This document shows positions 27,254 through 35,670 of a stretch of DNA of 64,000 bases, one piece after another. Origin of the DNA: JALYGY01 sp963800975 (GTDB lineage Bacteria > Actinomycetota > Rubrobacteria > Rubrobacterales > Rubrobacteraceae); assembly GCA_963800975.1 (NCBI GenBank), contig CAWDDB010000021.1, positions 1 through 64,000 of the forward strand, given 5' to 3'. Position 1 is the first letter of the stretch; each line of letters begins with the position of its first letter. A model generated the notes under the pieces. It was not told where the DNA came from, ran no database searches, and saw only the letters and a program-made list of their open reading frames with translations. The position numbers and the translations under genes were made by a program.

Positions 27254-28609
27254 CTAGTTCCTGATCAGGGACCCCTTGGACTTGACCCCCTTGCGGCTGT
27301 CCCAGCCGAACCTGTAGACGCCCCCGTCGCCGCGGACGTAGTGGTGGCGTAAGACCTGCAGGCCCTCGCCCCCGTAGGGCGAGCCGTCGCGGTTGTGGCT
27401 GGGGCGTCGGTAGAAGGCCTGGTGCAGGTGCACCGGGCCGACGGAGAAATCGGGGCCGCCGGAGTTGCCCGCGTAGCCGATCACGGTCTTCCTGTTGACG
27501 CGGTCGCCTCTGTTCAGACCACGCCTGAGGCTGTCGAGGTGTCCCGAGAGGCTTACGTACTTGCCGTTGCCGGCCCTGATGGCGACGAGGATGCCGTAGT
27601 CCTTGTGGGTCCTGTTGCGCCCCGCGAACATGACCTTGCCGCTCCCGAAGGGCGAGAAGACGTGGTCTCCGCGGTCAAGTCGGTAGTCGACGGCGAACTT
27701 GTCGTTCGTGAAAAGGTTCTGCTTGCACCGGCCGTAACCGCGCCGACCGTGGGTCTGCTCGTCCCAGAAGTTGGGCGCGCCGACGAGGGCTTGGCCCGTC
27801 GGGATGCGGTCCCCGTTGCCCCGGTTCGCGTGCCTGCCGTGCTGGGTCTGGACGTAGAACCGTTTGTTCGCCCGCCAGCAACCCTGCTCGATGCGCCTCT
27901 CCTTGCCGCCTGCCCGCCGGGACGACGCCTTGGCGCCGGGGCTCACCGAGCTCCAGGGACCCTCGGCGCGATCGGCGAGTTCGTCTTGCCCGACCTCGGG
28001 GGCGCCCGAGGCGTAGAGGGCCTCGGGCGCGTTGGCGCGCGGCAGACCGAGCGACTCGACCGAGCGCGAAGGCGGCTCGAAGCGCACCGCCTGCAGCAGC
28101 CCCCTGGCCTCCTCGCCCAGTTCCTCGCGGTAGACGTCGATCACGTACACCCGTCCGTTGACCGGCACGTAGACCTGGTGGGAGGGCGAGCTGCCGGGGA
28201 TGGGACCCACGGCGACGCCCTGGTGCTGCTCCCCAACGCTCACCGTCTTGCGCTCGATGGATAGGTTGGGGTAGGTCTCGATCCTCTCCCTGACCTGCGC
28301 GTCGATCTGCCCGGGCTCGAGGTCGGGAGCCAGGGCCACGCGCACCGCCGGGAAGCCCCAGTGCTCGCGCTCCGGGCCGACGCCCGGTTCCCACAGCGTG
28401 AAGCCGTAGGTGCCGTCGTAGGTGTAGGGCTCGCGCTCGACACGCCAGCCTGCCGGGTGGGCTATGGACGCCCCGACCACATCGCCCCCCGTCCTCTCGG
28501 CCCGCGGGCCGTCGACGGGCTGCTGCGCCCGCAGGCTGGCGCCGGTGGCCAGCGTCACCAAGCTTGCGACCAGACAAACGGCCGCGAGTACAGACAACCT
28601 GGCTCGCAT
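27254..28609 (-). CDS. Secreted LytM/M23-like protein, probably missing one zinc ligand
   Basis: 451 residues. ATG 28609 follows GGAGGGGG; the signal peptide is MRARLSVLAAVCLVASLVTLA. The N-terminal half (~30-190; HPAGWRVEREPY, SIERKTVSVGEQ) is a small secreted domain. The C-terminal half is an M23 fold: FAVDYRLDRGDHVFSPFGSGKV, YVSLSGHLDSL and the HxH motif GPVHLHQAFY. The family motif HxxxD aligns with KFAVD, so the first zinc-binding His is Lys. Asp and the HxH are kept. Either it is a non-catalytic M23 homologue that binds wall or regulates amidases, or the metal site is altered. Confidence 0.75.
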   Translation of the reverse strand: MRARLSVLAAVCLVASLVTLATGASLRAQQPVDGPRAERTGGDVVGASIAHPAGWRVEREPYTYDGTYGFTLWEPGVGPEREHWGFPAVRVALAPDLEPGQIDAQVRERIETYPNLSIERKTVSVGEQHQGVAVGPIPGSSPSHQVYVPVNGRVYVIDVYREELGEEARGLLQAVRFEPPSRSVESLGLPRANAPEALYASGAPEVGQDELADRAEGPWSSVSPGAKASSRRAGGKERRIEQGCWRANKRFYVQTQHGRHANRGNGDRIPTGQALVGAPNFWDEQTHGRRGYGRCKQNLFTNDKFAVDYRLDRGDHVFSPFGSGKVMFAGRNRTHKDYGILVAIRAGNGKYVSLSGHLDSLRRGLNRGDRVNRKTVIGYAGNSGGPDFSVGPVHLHQAFYRRPSHNRDGSPYGGEGLQVLRHHYVRGDGGVYRFGWDSRKGVKSKGSLIRN

Positions 28610-28838
28610 CTTGCCCCCCTCCAAATGAGCCGAGTCGTGCGTTGCCCATTATCTGTCAGGAGCGTGACTGCCGGTAGGGCTGCACGCCTTAAATGTCGCT
28701 AGCCGCAATGGAGAGGGTTCACGCAGCCACTAACCCACCACATGCGGGGTATGGCCACCGGGTACCAGTTCCGTCTGGGACGGCCCGTGGCGCTGATCGG
28801 GTGTTTGTGCGTCCCCTATTCAGGGCACGAAGTATCGC

Positions 28839-29021
28839 ATGCGGCTCCTAGGCAGACTCCTGGTCAATACCGTCGTCGGGCTGGTTCTGTTGTTCTTGAC
28901 CAACCTGTTCCTGTCCGACGAGGTGCCCATCAACCTCGTTACCATCATCATCTGCGCCATCGGTGGGGTGTTCGGGTGGCTGCTCATCGTGGTCCTGCAC
29001 TTTCTCGGGGTGGCGTTCTAG
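28839..29021 (+). CDS. BofA-family small membrane protein
   Basis: 60 residues forming two hydrophobic segments, LLVNTVVGLVLLFLTNLFL and VTIIICAIGGVFGWLLIVV, with the family signature PINLVT between them. In Bacillus, BofA inhibits the SpoIVFB protease that activates sigma-K; homologues also occur in archaea and non-sporulating bacteria, where the role is unknown. The ribosome binding site is weak. No SpoIVFA/FB-like gene is in the window. Confidence 0.65.
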   Translation: MRLLGRLLVNTVVGLVLLFLTNLFLSDEVPINLVTIIICAIGGVFGWLLIVVLHFLGVAF

Positions 29022-29076
29022 GGCGGTCAGCCAATCGCCGAACCCTCGGAATGGTGCATCCGTTCCGAGAAGTGCT

Positions 29077-29351
29077 CTAGCTCCTGGACCGAGACGGCGG
29101 TATGTTGCGGTTAAAGCGGAAGACGTTCTCCGGGTCGTAGCGATCCTTGAGTTCGAGTTCCCGGGCCAGGCTTACCGCGGACGCGATGTCCGTAGCGCCA
29201 CCGGCGACGACCACGAGCGCCGGGCTCTGGTGCGCGTTGAGGTTGAAAGCCCCCGCCCATCCTCGTAGCCGTCTTCACCCGGCACGTAGGCGGCGCCCTT
29301 CAGGCCAGCCCGAAAAGCCTCCAGCTTCGAGCTGTCGATCGTGGTCGCCAA
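29077..29351 (-). pseudogene. BBE-type FAD oxidoreductase relic, both ends fused
   Basis: TTG 29351 after GGGAGG opens the sequence MATTIDSSKLEAFRAGLKGA, then AYVPGEDGYED, the start of a berberine-bridge-type FAD oxidase. After a 1-base slip it continues FNLNAHQSPALVVVAGGATD, then IASAVSLAREL. It then jumps to LKDRYDPENVFRFNRNIPP, the extreme C-terminus of the same family, ending at TAG 29077-29079. Some 350 residues in between are missing. A single internal deletion plus an indel explains it. Confidence 0.65.
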
Positions 29352-29430
29352 CTTGACCTCCCTACCTACGGTACCAGTTGCCTGCGATCGTCGACCAAAG
29401 GCCCGGTCGGACGGGACTCGCCTGCGCGCA

Positions 29431-29997
29431 TTACCTGAGTTGCCTCAAGAGCCCCGCCGCCTCGGCCTCTTCGGCCTCCGCGCGCGTGTCGATGCTCGCG
29501 AGATCAGAGGCATCCCTGCTGGACGGACCTTTCGGGTTCGGGAATGGGCCCGTCGCCACGTACACGAACTCGCAGCTAATGGCGAAGAAGTCCTGGTTGT
29601 TCCTCGTATCCGGGCGGAAGTCGAAGTCGTCGATGCCGGCCAGATCCCGGGGTCCCGGACCGCACAGGGCGCGGTCGTTGGCCTGCCCGTCGATCACGTT
29701 GACGAAGTCGTTGCCCAGCTGGCCCGAGAGGTAGTCTCTTCCTAGTCCGCCCTGCAGCCGGTCGTTACTCCCGCCCCCGTAGACCTGGTCGTTGCCCGAG
29801 TCGCCGAACAGGCGATCCTCGCCGTTCTTGCCGTAGATGTCGTCGTTGCCTCCGGCGCCCGAGATGTTGTCGGTCCCGTTCGTTCCGACGAGCCGGTTGT
29901 TACCGCCGTCGCCCGAGATGGTGTCGGCCAGCGCCAGCCCAGAGGCAACCGCCAGGGCAGAGGCCATGACAGCCAGCACCAACAACGCTCTTCGCAT
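29431..29997 (-). CDS. Secreted RTX-like calcium-binding protein
   Basis: 188 residues from ATG 29997 (AAGGAGC upstream; signal peptide MRRALLVLAVMASALAVASGLALA). The mature protein starts with nonapeptide-like RTX repeats (SGDGGNNRLVG, SGAGGNDDIYG, FGDSGNDQVYG, GGGSNDRLQG, SGQLGNDFV) that form a calcium beta-roll. A C-terminal part with two Cys (ALCGPGP, ISCEFVYV) and an acidic tail follows. No enzymatic domain. Probably an extracellular structural or adhesive protein. Confidence 0.8.
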   Translation of the reverse strand: MRRALLVLAVMASALAVASGLALADTISGDGGNNRLVGTNGTDNISGAGGNDDIYGKNGEDRLFGDSGNDQVYGGGSNDRLQGGLGRDYLSGQLGNDFVNVIDGQANDRALCGPGPRDLAGIDDFDFRPDTRNNQDFFAISCEFVYVATGPFPNPKGPSSRDASDLASIDTRAEAEEAEAAGLLRQLR

Positions 29998-30136
29998 GCT
30001 CCAGCTCCTTTTCTTGGGGAGTAGGGTTCCCGCCTCCGCAAGCCCACCCTCTCGCAGCAGACGCCCTGCATTGTAGGGCAGGTTCTGTCGCCCGCGCATC
30101 ACCCGGATGGGCTATTCTCGGGCCGTTCCGGCGGCC

Positions 30137-31099
30137 CTATCTGGACCCGAGCCAGTCCTCGTACGTACTGCCGTCCGGCATGGTGGCGCCTTCCAGGGAT
30201 TTGCACGAGGCGAGTTGCTCGTCGGTGACCGTGGCTCCCTGCAAGTTGGCGCCGCCCAGAAACGCCTGGCTCAGGTCGGCCCCCTCCAGGTTGGCGCCGC
30301 GCAGATCCGCGTCGGTCAGGCCCGCGCCCCTCTCCCGCAGGCTGGTGCCCCTCGCCCACAGCTTCTCGGCGTTGCTCAGGTCTACATTGGTCAGGTTGGC
30401 CTCGCGCAAGACGGCCTCCCTCAGGTAGGCCCCGCTGAGATCGGCGCCTTCCAGGTTGGCGCCAAGCAGGTTGGCGTGCTCGAGGTGCGCCCCTGCCAGG
30501 TGGGTGTCTCTCAGGTCGATGTGGGCGAGGTTGGAGCCGGAGAGGTTGGCCTGTTGCAGGTCGGCGCCCCTCAAGAGGCGGCGGTAGGGGAGGTTGCTGT
30601 TGGACAGCCTGGCGTACTTGAGGGTGATGACCGGTTGCTCGTCCGGCGGCGTGGCCTGTATCAGGCGCGCCTCGTACAGGAACCTCAAGGCTCTCTCCTG
30701 ACGGGTCTGGCTCAACGCGTCCATAACCACGAGCGTCCTCGCCCGCGCCAGCCTCCTCACGTCGCTGTCCTCGTCGGCCCCGCGCAGGTTCCTGTCGAGC
30801 AGGAGCGACCCCATCTGGTCGAGGTAGGCCTGCAACGTCGCCTGTTCGGCGCGCTGGGCTTCGATCGCTCGCTCCAACTCGATGCGTTGGGCCTCTAGCT
30901 GTTGCTGGCGTACGTCTTGCTGGACCGTGAACCAGAACCCGATCGCGGCGAGCGCGAGCGGCACGATGAGCAACTGCAGGAAATCCCAGAGCGTCTTGTC
31001 GCCAAGGCCGGTCCGGGTCCAAAGCCCGTCTCCTGCCGGCCGCCCCTGCTTTAGCTCCTCACTGTCCGAGTCGCGTCTCTCGTCCGCTTTGCTGACCAT
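30137..31099 (-). CDS. Pentapeptide-repeat membrane protein
   Basis: 320 residues from ATG 31099. A cytoplasmic N-terminus leads to one transmembrane segment (LLIVPLALAAIGFWFTV). A helical stretch (QQDVRQQQLEAQRIELERAI) follows, then a helical domain. About 20 pentapeptides A(N/D)LxG from ~residue 180 on (ADLQQANLSGSNLAHIDL, ANLLGANLEGADLSGAYL) form a right-handed quadrilateral helix. Such proteins are frequently scaffolds; some mimic DNA, but the anchor and helical region argue for a membrane-linked interaction role. Function unknown. Confidence 0.8.
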   Translation of the reverse strand: MVSKADERRDSDSEELKQGRPAGDGLWTRTGLGDKTLWDFLQLLIVPLALAAIGFWFTVQQDVRQQQLEAQRIELERAIEAQRAEQATLQAYLDQMGSLLLDRNLRGADEDSDVRRLARARTLVVMDALSQTRQERALRFLYEARLIQATPPDEQPVITLKYARLSNSNLPYRRLLRGADLQQANLSGSNLAHIDLRDTHLAGAHLEHANLLGANLEGADLSGAYLREAVLREANLTNVDLSNAEKLWARGTSLRERGAGLTDADLRGANLEGADLSQAFLGGANLQGATVTDEQLASCKSLEGATMPDGSTYEDWLGSR

Positions 31100-31189
31100 G
31101 ACGCCACGAAAGCAACCGCCGATGAATCGACGATGAATCCCGCAACCGAGAAGTGACCGGGCGTTTGACCTGGGTGAGATCCTGTAACG

Positions 31190-31666
31190 GTGAGCCCGCT
31201 CGCCGTCGTCATCGCCGACACCCACCTGCCGCGCGGGGCGAGAGCCCTGCCGCGAGACCTCGCGCCCCAATTCGAGCGCGCCGACCTGATCCTGCACGCG
31301 GGAGATCTCGTAGACCCGGCGCTGCTCGACGGGCTCGCCGACTACGCGCCCGTTAAGGCCGTGCGCGGAAATATGGACCCGGAGGGTCTGCCCGAGACGC
31401 TGGAGTTAACCTTCGGCGGCGCGAGGGTCGCCATGATCCACGACTCCGGACTCAGGCGCGGCCGCCGGGCACGCATGGGACGCCGCTTCCCCGATGCCCG
31501 CATCGTGGTCTTCGGTCACTCCCACATCCCGCTCCTCGAAGACGAGGACGGCCTCATGCTGCTCAACCCCGGTAGCCCTACCGACAGGAGGCGCCAACCG
31601 CGCCACACCTTCGCGCTGCTCTGGGCCCTGGAAGGGGAGGTGCGGGCGGAGATAGTGCCTTTGTAG
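31190..31666 (+). CDS. YfcE/MJ0936-type metallophosphoesterase
   Basis: 158 residues from GTG 31190. The calcineurin-like metal motifs are in order: VIADTHLPRG, HAGDLVDPALL, VRGNMDPEG, a His in MIHDSG, and FGHSHIPLL. The small size and the single domain match the MJ0936/YfcE phosphodiesterase group. Substrate not predictable from sequence. It diverges from the pentapeptide-repeat gene. Confidence 0.8.
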   Translation: MSPLAVVIADTHLPRGARALPRDLAPQFERADLILHAGDLVDPALLDGLADYAPVKAVRGNMDPEGLPETLELTFGGARVAMIHDSGLRRGRRARMGRRFPDARIVVFGHSHIPLLEDEDGLMLLNPGSPTDRRRQPRHTFALLWALEGEVRAEIVPL

Positions 31667-31936
31667 GCTGGGTGCCCGAGGCTGGTGAGCAGGCCTCCCC
31701 GTGCCGTCCAAAGCGGCTTGCGGAGGATCCGGAGCCTTTCGCAGATCGGGCTGGTGGGCTTGTTGGCTCCGGGTTCTCCTTCGCGCGGAGGACGCCGCGG
31801 TGCGGACCGTTCTACGCTGGCGTTGCGACCTGGATTTTTGCCCGGGTACTCGAAAGTTGCTTCGGTGGGGTGTGAGGTGGCCCATCCGGGAGGTATGATG
31901 GGCATGGTGTGGACCATCCTTGGGAGAGGTTTCCCG

Positions 31937-32989
31937 GTGTCGGACATGAGCGGTGGGGCTGGTGGCCCGTACGAGGGGCTCAAGATAGGTCGAACCCTCG
32001 AGCTCGCCCGAAAAGAGCGGGGTCTCACCTTGAAGCAGGTCGAGGAGGCCACCAAGATCCGGGCCAGGTACCTCGCGGAGTTCGAGCGGGATAATTTCGG
32101 GGTGCTGCCTGCCGTCTACGTTCAGGGCTCCCTGAAGACCTACGCGAACTTCCTGCACCTGGACGGCGAGACGATGGTCCTGGAGCTCAAAGACCGGCAG
32201 AAACCCCAGGAGTACCCGCTCTACGTCGGCCCTCCCGAGGATGAGCCCCTCGACGACATCCTGATAGCCGTCGGCGGCGCGGCCGCGTACGGGGGCGACA
32301 AGTCGGGCAGGGACGAGGCGCCGGCCAGGCGTGGCGGGATCTCCGGCTACCTGTACGTGGGCGCGGCTGCGTTCTTCGTGCTGGCCGTGGCGGCCGTTCT
32401 CGCGCTCATCGTCTCGGGCGAGGGCGGGCCGGCGGTATCACAGGTACGCGAGCCCCTGATCTCGCAGGCCCCCCAGGCCTCGCCGCCCGGCGCCGGCGAA
32501 GACGATGGGCAGCCCGGGCGGGAAGACAAGGGAGGGGCCGGGGACGAAAAAGAAGGTTCCGGGCCCAAAGATTCCGCCGATTCGAAAGAGAAGGGCGGCG
32601 AAGCCGGGGAGGCCGCAAAGGACTCCGAGACGGCGCCGAGCGAGGAGCAGCCGCTTGTGGCCCAGAACCCCGCCACCGCGGATCCCGCCACCGCGACGGC
32701 CACGGCCACCCCGCAGTCGGCGGCGCCCGAACGGGAGGGCCGGACGGCGCGCGCGAACGCCGACCGCGGACCGAGCGGCCCCACACCATCGGCCAGCGAG
32801 GCAAGCGCACCCGCTCCGGCCAGCGTAGGACCCGCGGCTTCCCCGGCTAGCTCGCCCGCCGAGGCCGGACCCACCGGCCCGCCTCCCGGAAATGGCGGCA
32901 GCGCGCCTCCCGAAGGCGGCGGCCAGCTCGAGGTGGGGATTGGCGGCGACGACCCCGTGCGGCTTACAGGCGGACCGTTCGACGACTGA
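31937..32989 (+). CDS. RodZ-like HTH membrane protein with long disordered tail
   Basis: About 350 residues. An N-terminal HTH_25 domain (LKIGRTLELARKERGLTLKQ, then TKIRARYLAEFERDNF, then PAVYVQGSLKTYANFL) is typical of RodZ. One transmembrane helix (~residues 137-156: LYVGAAAFFVLAVAAVLALI) follows. The outer part is ~190 residues of Pro/Ala/Gly/Glu-rich disordered sequence without the usual RodZ C-terminal beta domain. RodZ links MreB to the elongation machinery; here only the cytoplasmic half is conserved. GTG 31937 follows GGGAGAGG; in-frame ATGs at 31895-31904 are alternatives. Confidence 0.75.
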   Translation: MSDMSGGAGGPYEGLKIGRTLELARKERGLTLKQVEEATKIRARYLAEFERDNFGVLPAVYVQGSLKTYANFLHLDGETMVLELKDRQKPQEYPLYVGPPEDEPLDDILIAVGGAAAYGGDKSGRDEAPARRGGISGYLYVGAAAFFVLAVAAVLALIVSGEGGPAVSQVREPLISQAPQASPPGAGEDDGQPGREDKGGAGDEKEGSGPKDSADSKEKGGEAGEAAKDSETAPSEEQPLVAQNPATADPATATATATPQSAAPEREGRTARANADRGPSGPTPSASEASAPAPASVGPAASPASSPAEAGPTGPPPGNGGSAPPEGGGQLEVGIGGDDPVRLTGGPFDD

Positions 32990-33021
32990 GGTCGGCGCGG
33001 GGCACGCCCCGTACGCCGTGG

Positions 33022-33046
33022 GGGGCGCTTCGCGAAGCGCCCCTAC
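33022..33046. repeat. GTAG...CTAC palindrome, copy A (supplies cimA stop)
   Basis: GGGGCGCTTCG / CGAAGCGCCCC, a 22-bp perfect palindrome (33022-33043) extended by CTAC on the right. Read on the minus strand it starts TAGGGGCGC, and that TAG is the cimA stop codon. It lies between convergent genes and can act as a bidirectional terminator-like hairpin, though without a T-run. Confidence 0.8.
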
Positions 33047-34599
33047 TCTTTTGCGGCTCCGTTTACCCCGTACTCGAGGCCATCGACGAGGGCCTGCCAG
33101 GAGGCCTCGATGATGTTCTCGCCGACGCCCACGGCGCCCCAGACGCGCTTGCCGTCGGTTGAGTCTATGAGGACGCGGGTGGTGGCCGCGGTCGCCCGGT
33201 GCTCGTCCAGGATGCGGACCTTGTAGTTGGAGAGGTGTATCTCCTTGAGATCGGGGTAGTGGGGTTCGATGGCCTGGCGCAGGGCCCTGTCGAGCGCGTT
33301 GACCGGGCCGTTGCCCTCGGCGGTGGAGATCTCGCGCTGCCCCTTCACGAAGAGCTTGATCGTCGCCTCGACCGTCGTCTCGCCGTCGGCCCGCTTCTCG
33401 GAGATTATGCGGAAGCTCTCTAGCTCGAAGAGCGGCTTTGCCTCGCCGGTGGTCCGGCCGATGAGGAGCGCGAGCGAGGCGTCGGCCGCCTCGTAGTGGT
33501 AGCCCTCGTACTCGCGCTGCTTGATCGCCGAGAGCACCGCCGTCACGTCGCCCGCCTCCAGGCCAAGTTCCCCGGCTTTGGCCCTGATGGAGTTCTTGCC
33601 CGAGAGCTCCCCGACCGGCGTGCGCCGGGTGTTCCCGACTTGCTCCGGCGCGACGTGTTCGTAGGTCCTGGGATCCTTGGAGATCCCGTCCACGTGCAGC
33701 CCGCCCTTGTGGGCGAACGCGCTGCGGCCGACGTAGGGACGGTGCGTGTCGGGGGTGAGGTTCATGAGCTCGGCCACGTAGTTGGAGGTCTCGGTGAGCC
33801 TGGCCAGGTTTTCCTCTTCCATCACCTTGAGGCCCATCTTGAGCTGCAGGTTGGCGATGGTGGTCACGAGGTCGCAGTTGCCGGCACGCTCCCCGACGCC
33901 GTTGATCGTGCCCTGCACGTGCGTCGCCCCGGCCTCGACCGCCGCCAGGGCGTTCGCCACCCCGCAGCCCGCGTCGTTGTGGGTGTGGATGCCTACCTCC
34001 GTGTCCGGGAACTCGCGCACCGTGCGCGCGACGACGGCCTTGAGCTCAGTCGGGAGCGTGCCGCCGTTGGTGTCGCACAGCACGAGGGTAGTCGCCCCGG
34101 CCTCCGCCGCGGCCCGCAGCACGGCCAGGGCGTGATCCGGGTCGTCGCGGAAACCGTCGAAGTAGTGCTCGGCGTCGAAGACGACCTCCTTGCCGGCCTG
34201 CGCGAGAAAGGCGACCGTGTCGCTCACGGACCCGAGGTTCTCCTGCGGCGTCGTGCGCAGGACCTTCTCGACGTGCAGCCTCCAGCTCTTGGCGACGATG
34301 CAGGCTACGGGCGCCGAGAGACGCGGGAGGAGGGTGACGGCCGGGTCGTCTTTGGCCCTGCCGCCGGGGCGGCGGGCGCGGGTAAAGGCTACGAGCTTCG
34401 TGTTCCCTAGCTCGGAGGCGTCGAAGCCATCGAAGAACTCCAGGTCCTTCGGGTTCGAGGCCGGGAAGCCGGCCTCGACGTAGTGGATGCCGAGGGAGTC
34501 GAGCTCGCGCGCTATGCGCGCCTTGTCCTCGGCTGTCAGGCTCACGCCCTCGCGCTGGGTCCCGTCCCTTAGTGTGGTGTCGAAAAGTCTGATGCTCAT
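33043..34599 (-). CDS. cimA: Citramalate synthase
   Basis: 518 residues. The DRE-TIM aldolase domain begins FDTTLRDGTQREGVSLTAED, with HTHNDAGCGVAN as the metal-binding HxH and GTINGVGERAGNCDL as a conserved loop. The C-terminal ~140 residues form the LeuA dimer/regulatory domain. GTQREGVSLT and the overall pattern fit CimA-type (pyruvate plus acetyl-CoA to citramalate, threonine-independent isoleucine synthesis) better than LeuA, and a clear leuA lies in the same cluster. ATG 34599 overlaps the leuB stop by ATGA, so the genes are coupled. Its TAG is inside palindrome A. Confidence 0.85.
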   Translation of the reverse strand: MSIRLFDTTLRDGTQREGVSLTAEDKARIARELDSLGIHYVEAGFPASNPKDLEFFDGFDASELGNTKLVAFTRARRPGGRAKDDPAVTLLPRLSAPVACIVAKSWRLHVEKVLRTTPQENLGSVSDTVAFLAQAGKEVVFDAEHYFDGFRDDPDHALAVLRAAAEAGATTLVLCDTNGGTLPTELKAVVARTVREFPDTEVGIHTHNDAGCGVANALAAVEAGATHVQGTINGVGERAGNCDLVTTIANLQLKMGLKVMEEENLARLTETSNYVAELMNLTPDTHRPYVGRSAFAHKGGLHVDGISKDPRTYEHVAPEQVGNTRRTPVGELSGKNSIRAKAGELGLEAGDVTAVLSAIKQREYEGYHYEAADASLALLIGRTTGEAKPLFELESFRIISEKRADGETTVEATIKLFVKGQREISTAEGNGPVNALDRALRQAIEPHYPDLKEIHLSNYKVRILDEHRATAATTRVLIDSTDGKRVWGAVGVGENIIEASWQALVDGLEYGVNGAAKE

Positions 34600-35663
34600 A
34601 TCACGCCTTCCCCTGCCGCGACCCACCGGCTCACGGCCTCGGTAACTTCTTCCGTCGACTTTTTTCCGCCCATGTCCGGGGTCAGGTAGTGCGCCTCGAG
34701 GGCGACGGAGACGCCCTGCTCGATCGCCCCGGCCAAGTCGGGCCGGCCCAGGGTGTGGCGGAACATCATGGCGGCCGAGAGGATCGTGGCGTAGGGGTTG
34801 GCCTGACCGGTCCCCGCGATATCCGGGGCCGAGCCGTGCACGGGCTCGTAGATGCCCGGGGTGCCTGGCTCGCCCAAAGAGGCGGAGGGCAACATCCCCA
34901 TCGATCCGGGGAGCATGGCGGCCTCGTCCGAGAGTATGTCGCCGAAGAGGTTCTCGGTCAGGATCACGTCGAACCTTCCAGGGTCCCGGATCAGGAACAT
35001 CGCCGCCGCGTCGACGAGGACGTGGTCGACGGAGACCCCCGGGTACTCGCCCGCTATGTCCGCGACCACGCCTCTCCACAGCCGGCTCGTCGCCATGACG
35101 TTGGCCTTGTCCACGGACGTGACCCTTCCCTTGCGGCCCTCCGCGGCCTCGAACGCGACCCGCGCGACCCGCTCGACCTCCTCGCGCGTGTAGACGGAGA
35201 GGTCGCTCGCCCGCTCCTCTCCTTCTTCCTTCTCGCCGAAGTACGCGCCGCCCGTAAGCTCCCGCACGATAAGGATGTCCACGCCCCTCAAGACTTCCTC
35301 TTTGAGCGTCGAGGCCGAGAGCAGCGACGGTATCGCCGCCACGGGCCGCAAGTTGGCGAAGGCGCCGAGGTGTTTGCGCAGCCTGAGCAATCCAGCCTCC
35401 GGGCGCACGCTTCCCCTGTCGAAGTCCGGGTGGCCGACCGCGCCGAGCAGGACGGAGTCAGAGGACCCGGCGGCCTCCAGGGTCTCCTCGGAGATGGGTT
35501 CCCCCTCCTCGCGGATGGCGACCGCCCCGACCATGCGCTCCTCGTAGGAGAGGCTCACGCCGAAGTGCTCCGCCGCCGCGTCCATGACCCTTGTGGCGGC
35601 CCCGACGACCTCGGGACCGATGCCGTCACCTGGGAGCAGCAGTATGTCGAACGAGTCGCGCAT
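34596..35663 (-). CDS. leuB: 3-isopropylmalate dehydrogenase
   Basis: 355 residues of the isocitrate/isopropylmalate dehydrogenase family: LLPGDGIGPEVV at the N-terminus, RELTGGAYFG, SVDKANVMATSRLWR, NLFGDILSDEAAMLPGSMG, and the NAD-binding EPVHGSAPDIAGTGQANP. It oxidises 3-isopropylmalate in leucine synthesis. AGGAGG lies just before ATG 35663, seven bases after the cyclase stop. The adjacent CimA product, after isomerisation, is also a possible substrate. leuC and leuD are not in the window. Confidence 0.95.
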   Translation of the reverse strand: MRDSFDILLLPGDGIGPEVVGAATRVMDAAAEHFGVSLSYEERMVGAVAIREEGEPISEETLEAAGSSDSVLLGAVGHPDFDRGSVRPEAGLLRLRKHLGAFANLRPVAAIPSLLSASTLKEEVLRGVDILIVRELTGGAYFGEKEEGEERASDLSVYTREEVERVARVAFEAAEGRKGRVTSVDKANVMATSRLWRGVVADIAGEYPGVSVDHVLVDAAAMFLIRDPGRFDVILTENLFGDILSDEAAMLPGSMGMLPSASLGEPGTPGIYEPVHGSAPDIAGTGQANPYATILSAAMMFRHTLGRPDLAGAIEQGVSVALEAHYLTPDMGGKKSTEEVTEAVSRWVAAGEGVI

Positions 35664-35670
35664 CTTCCTC

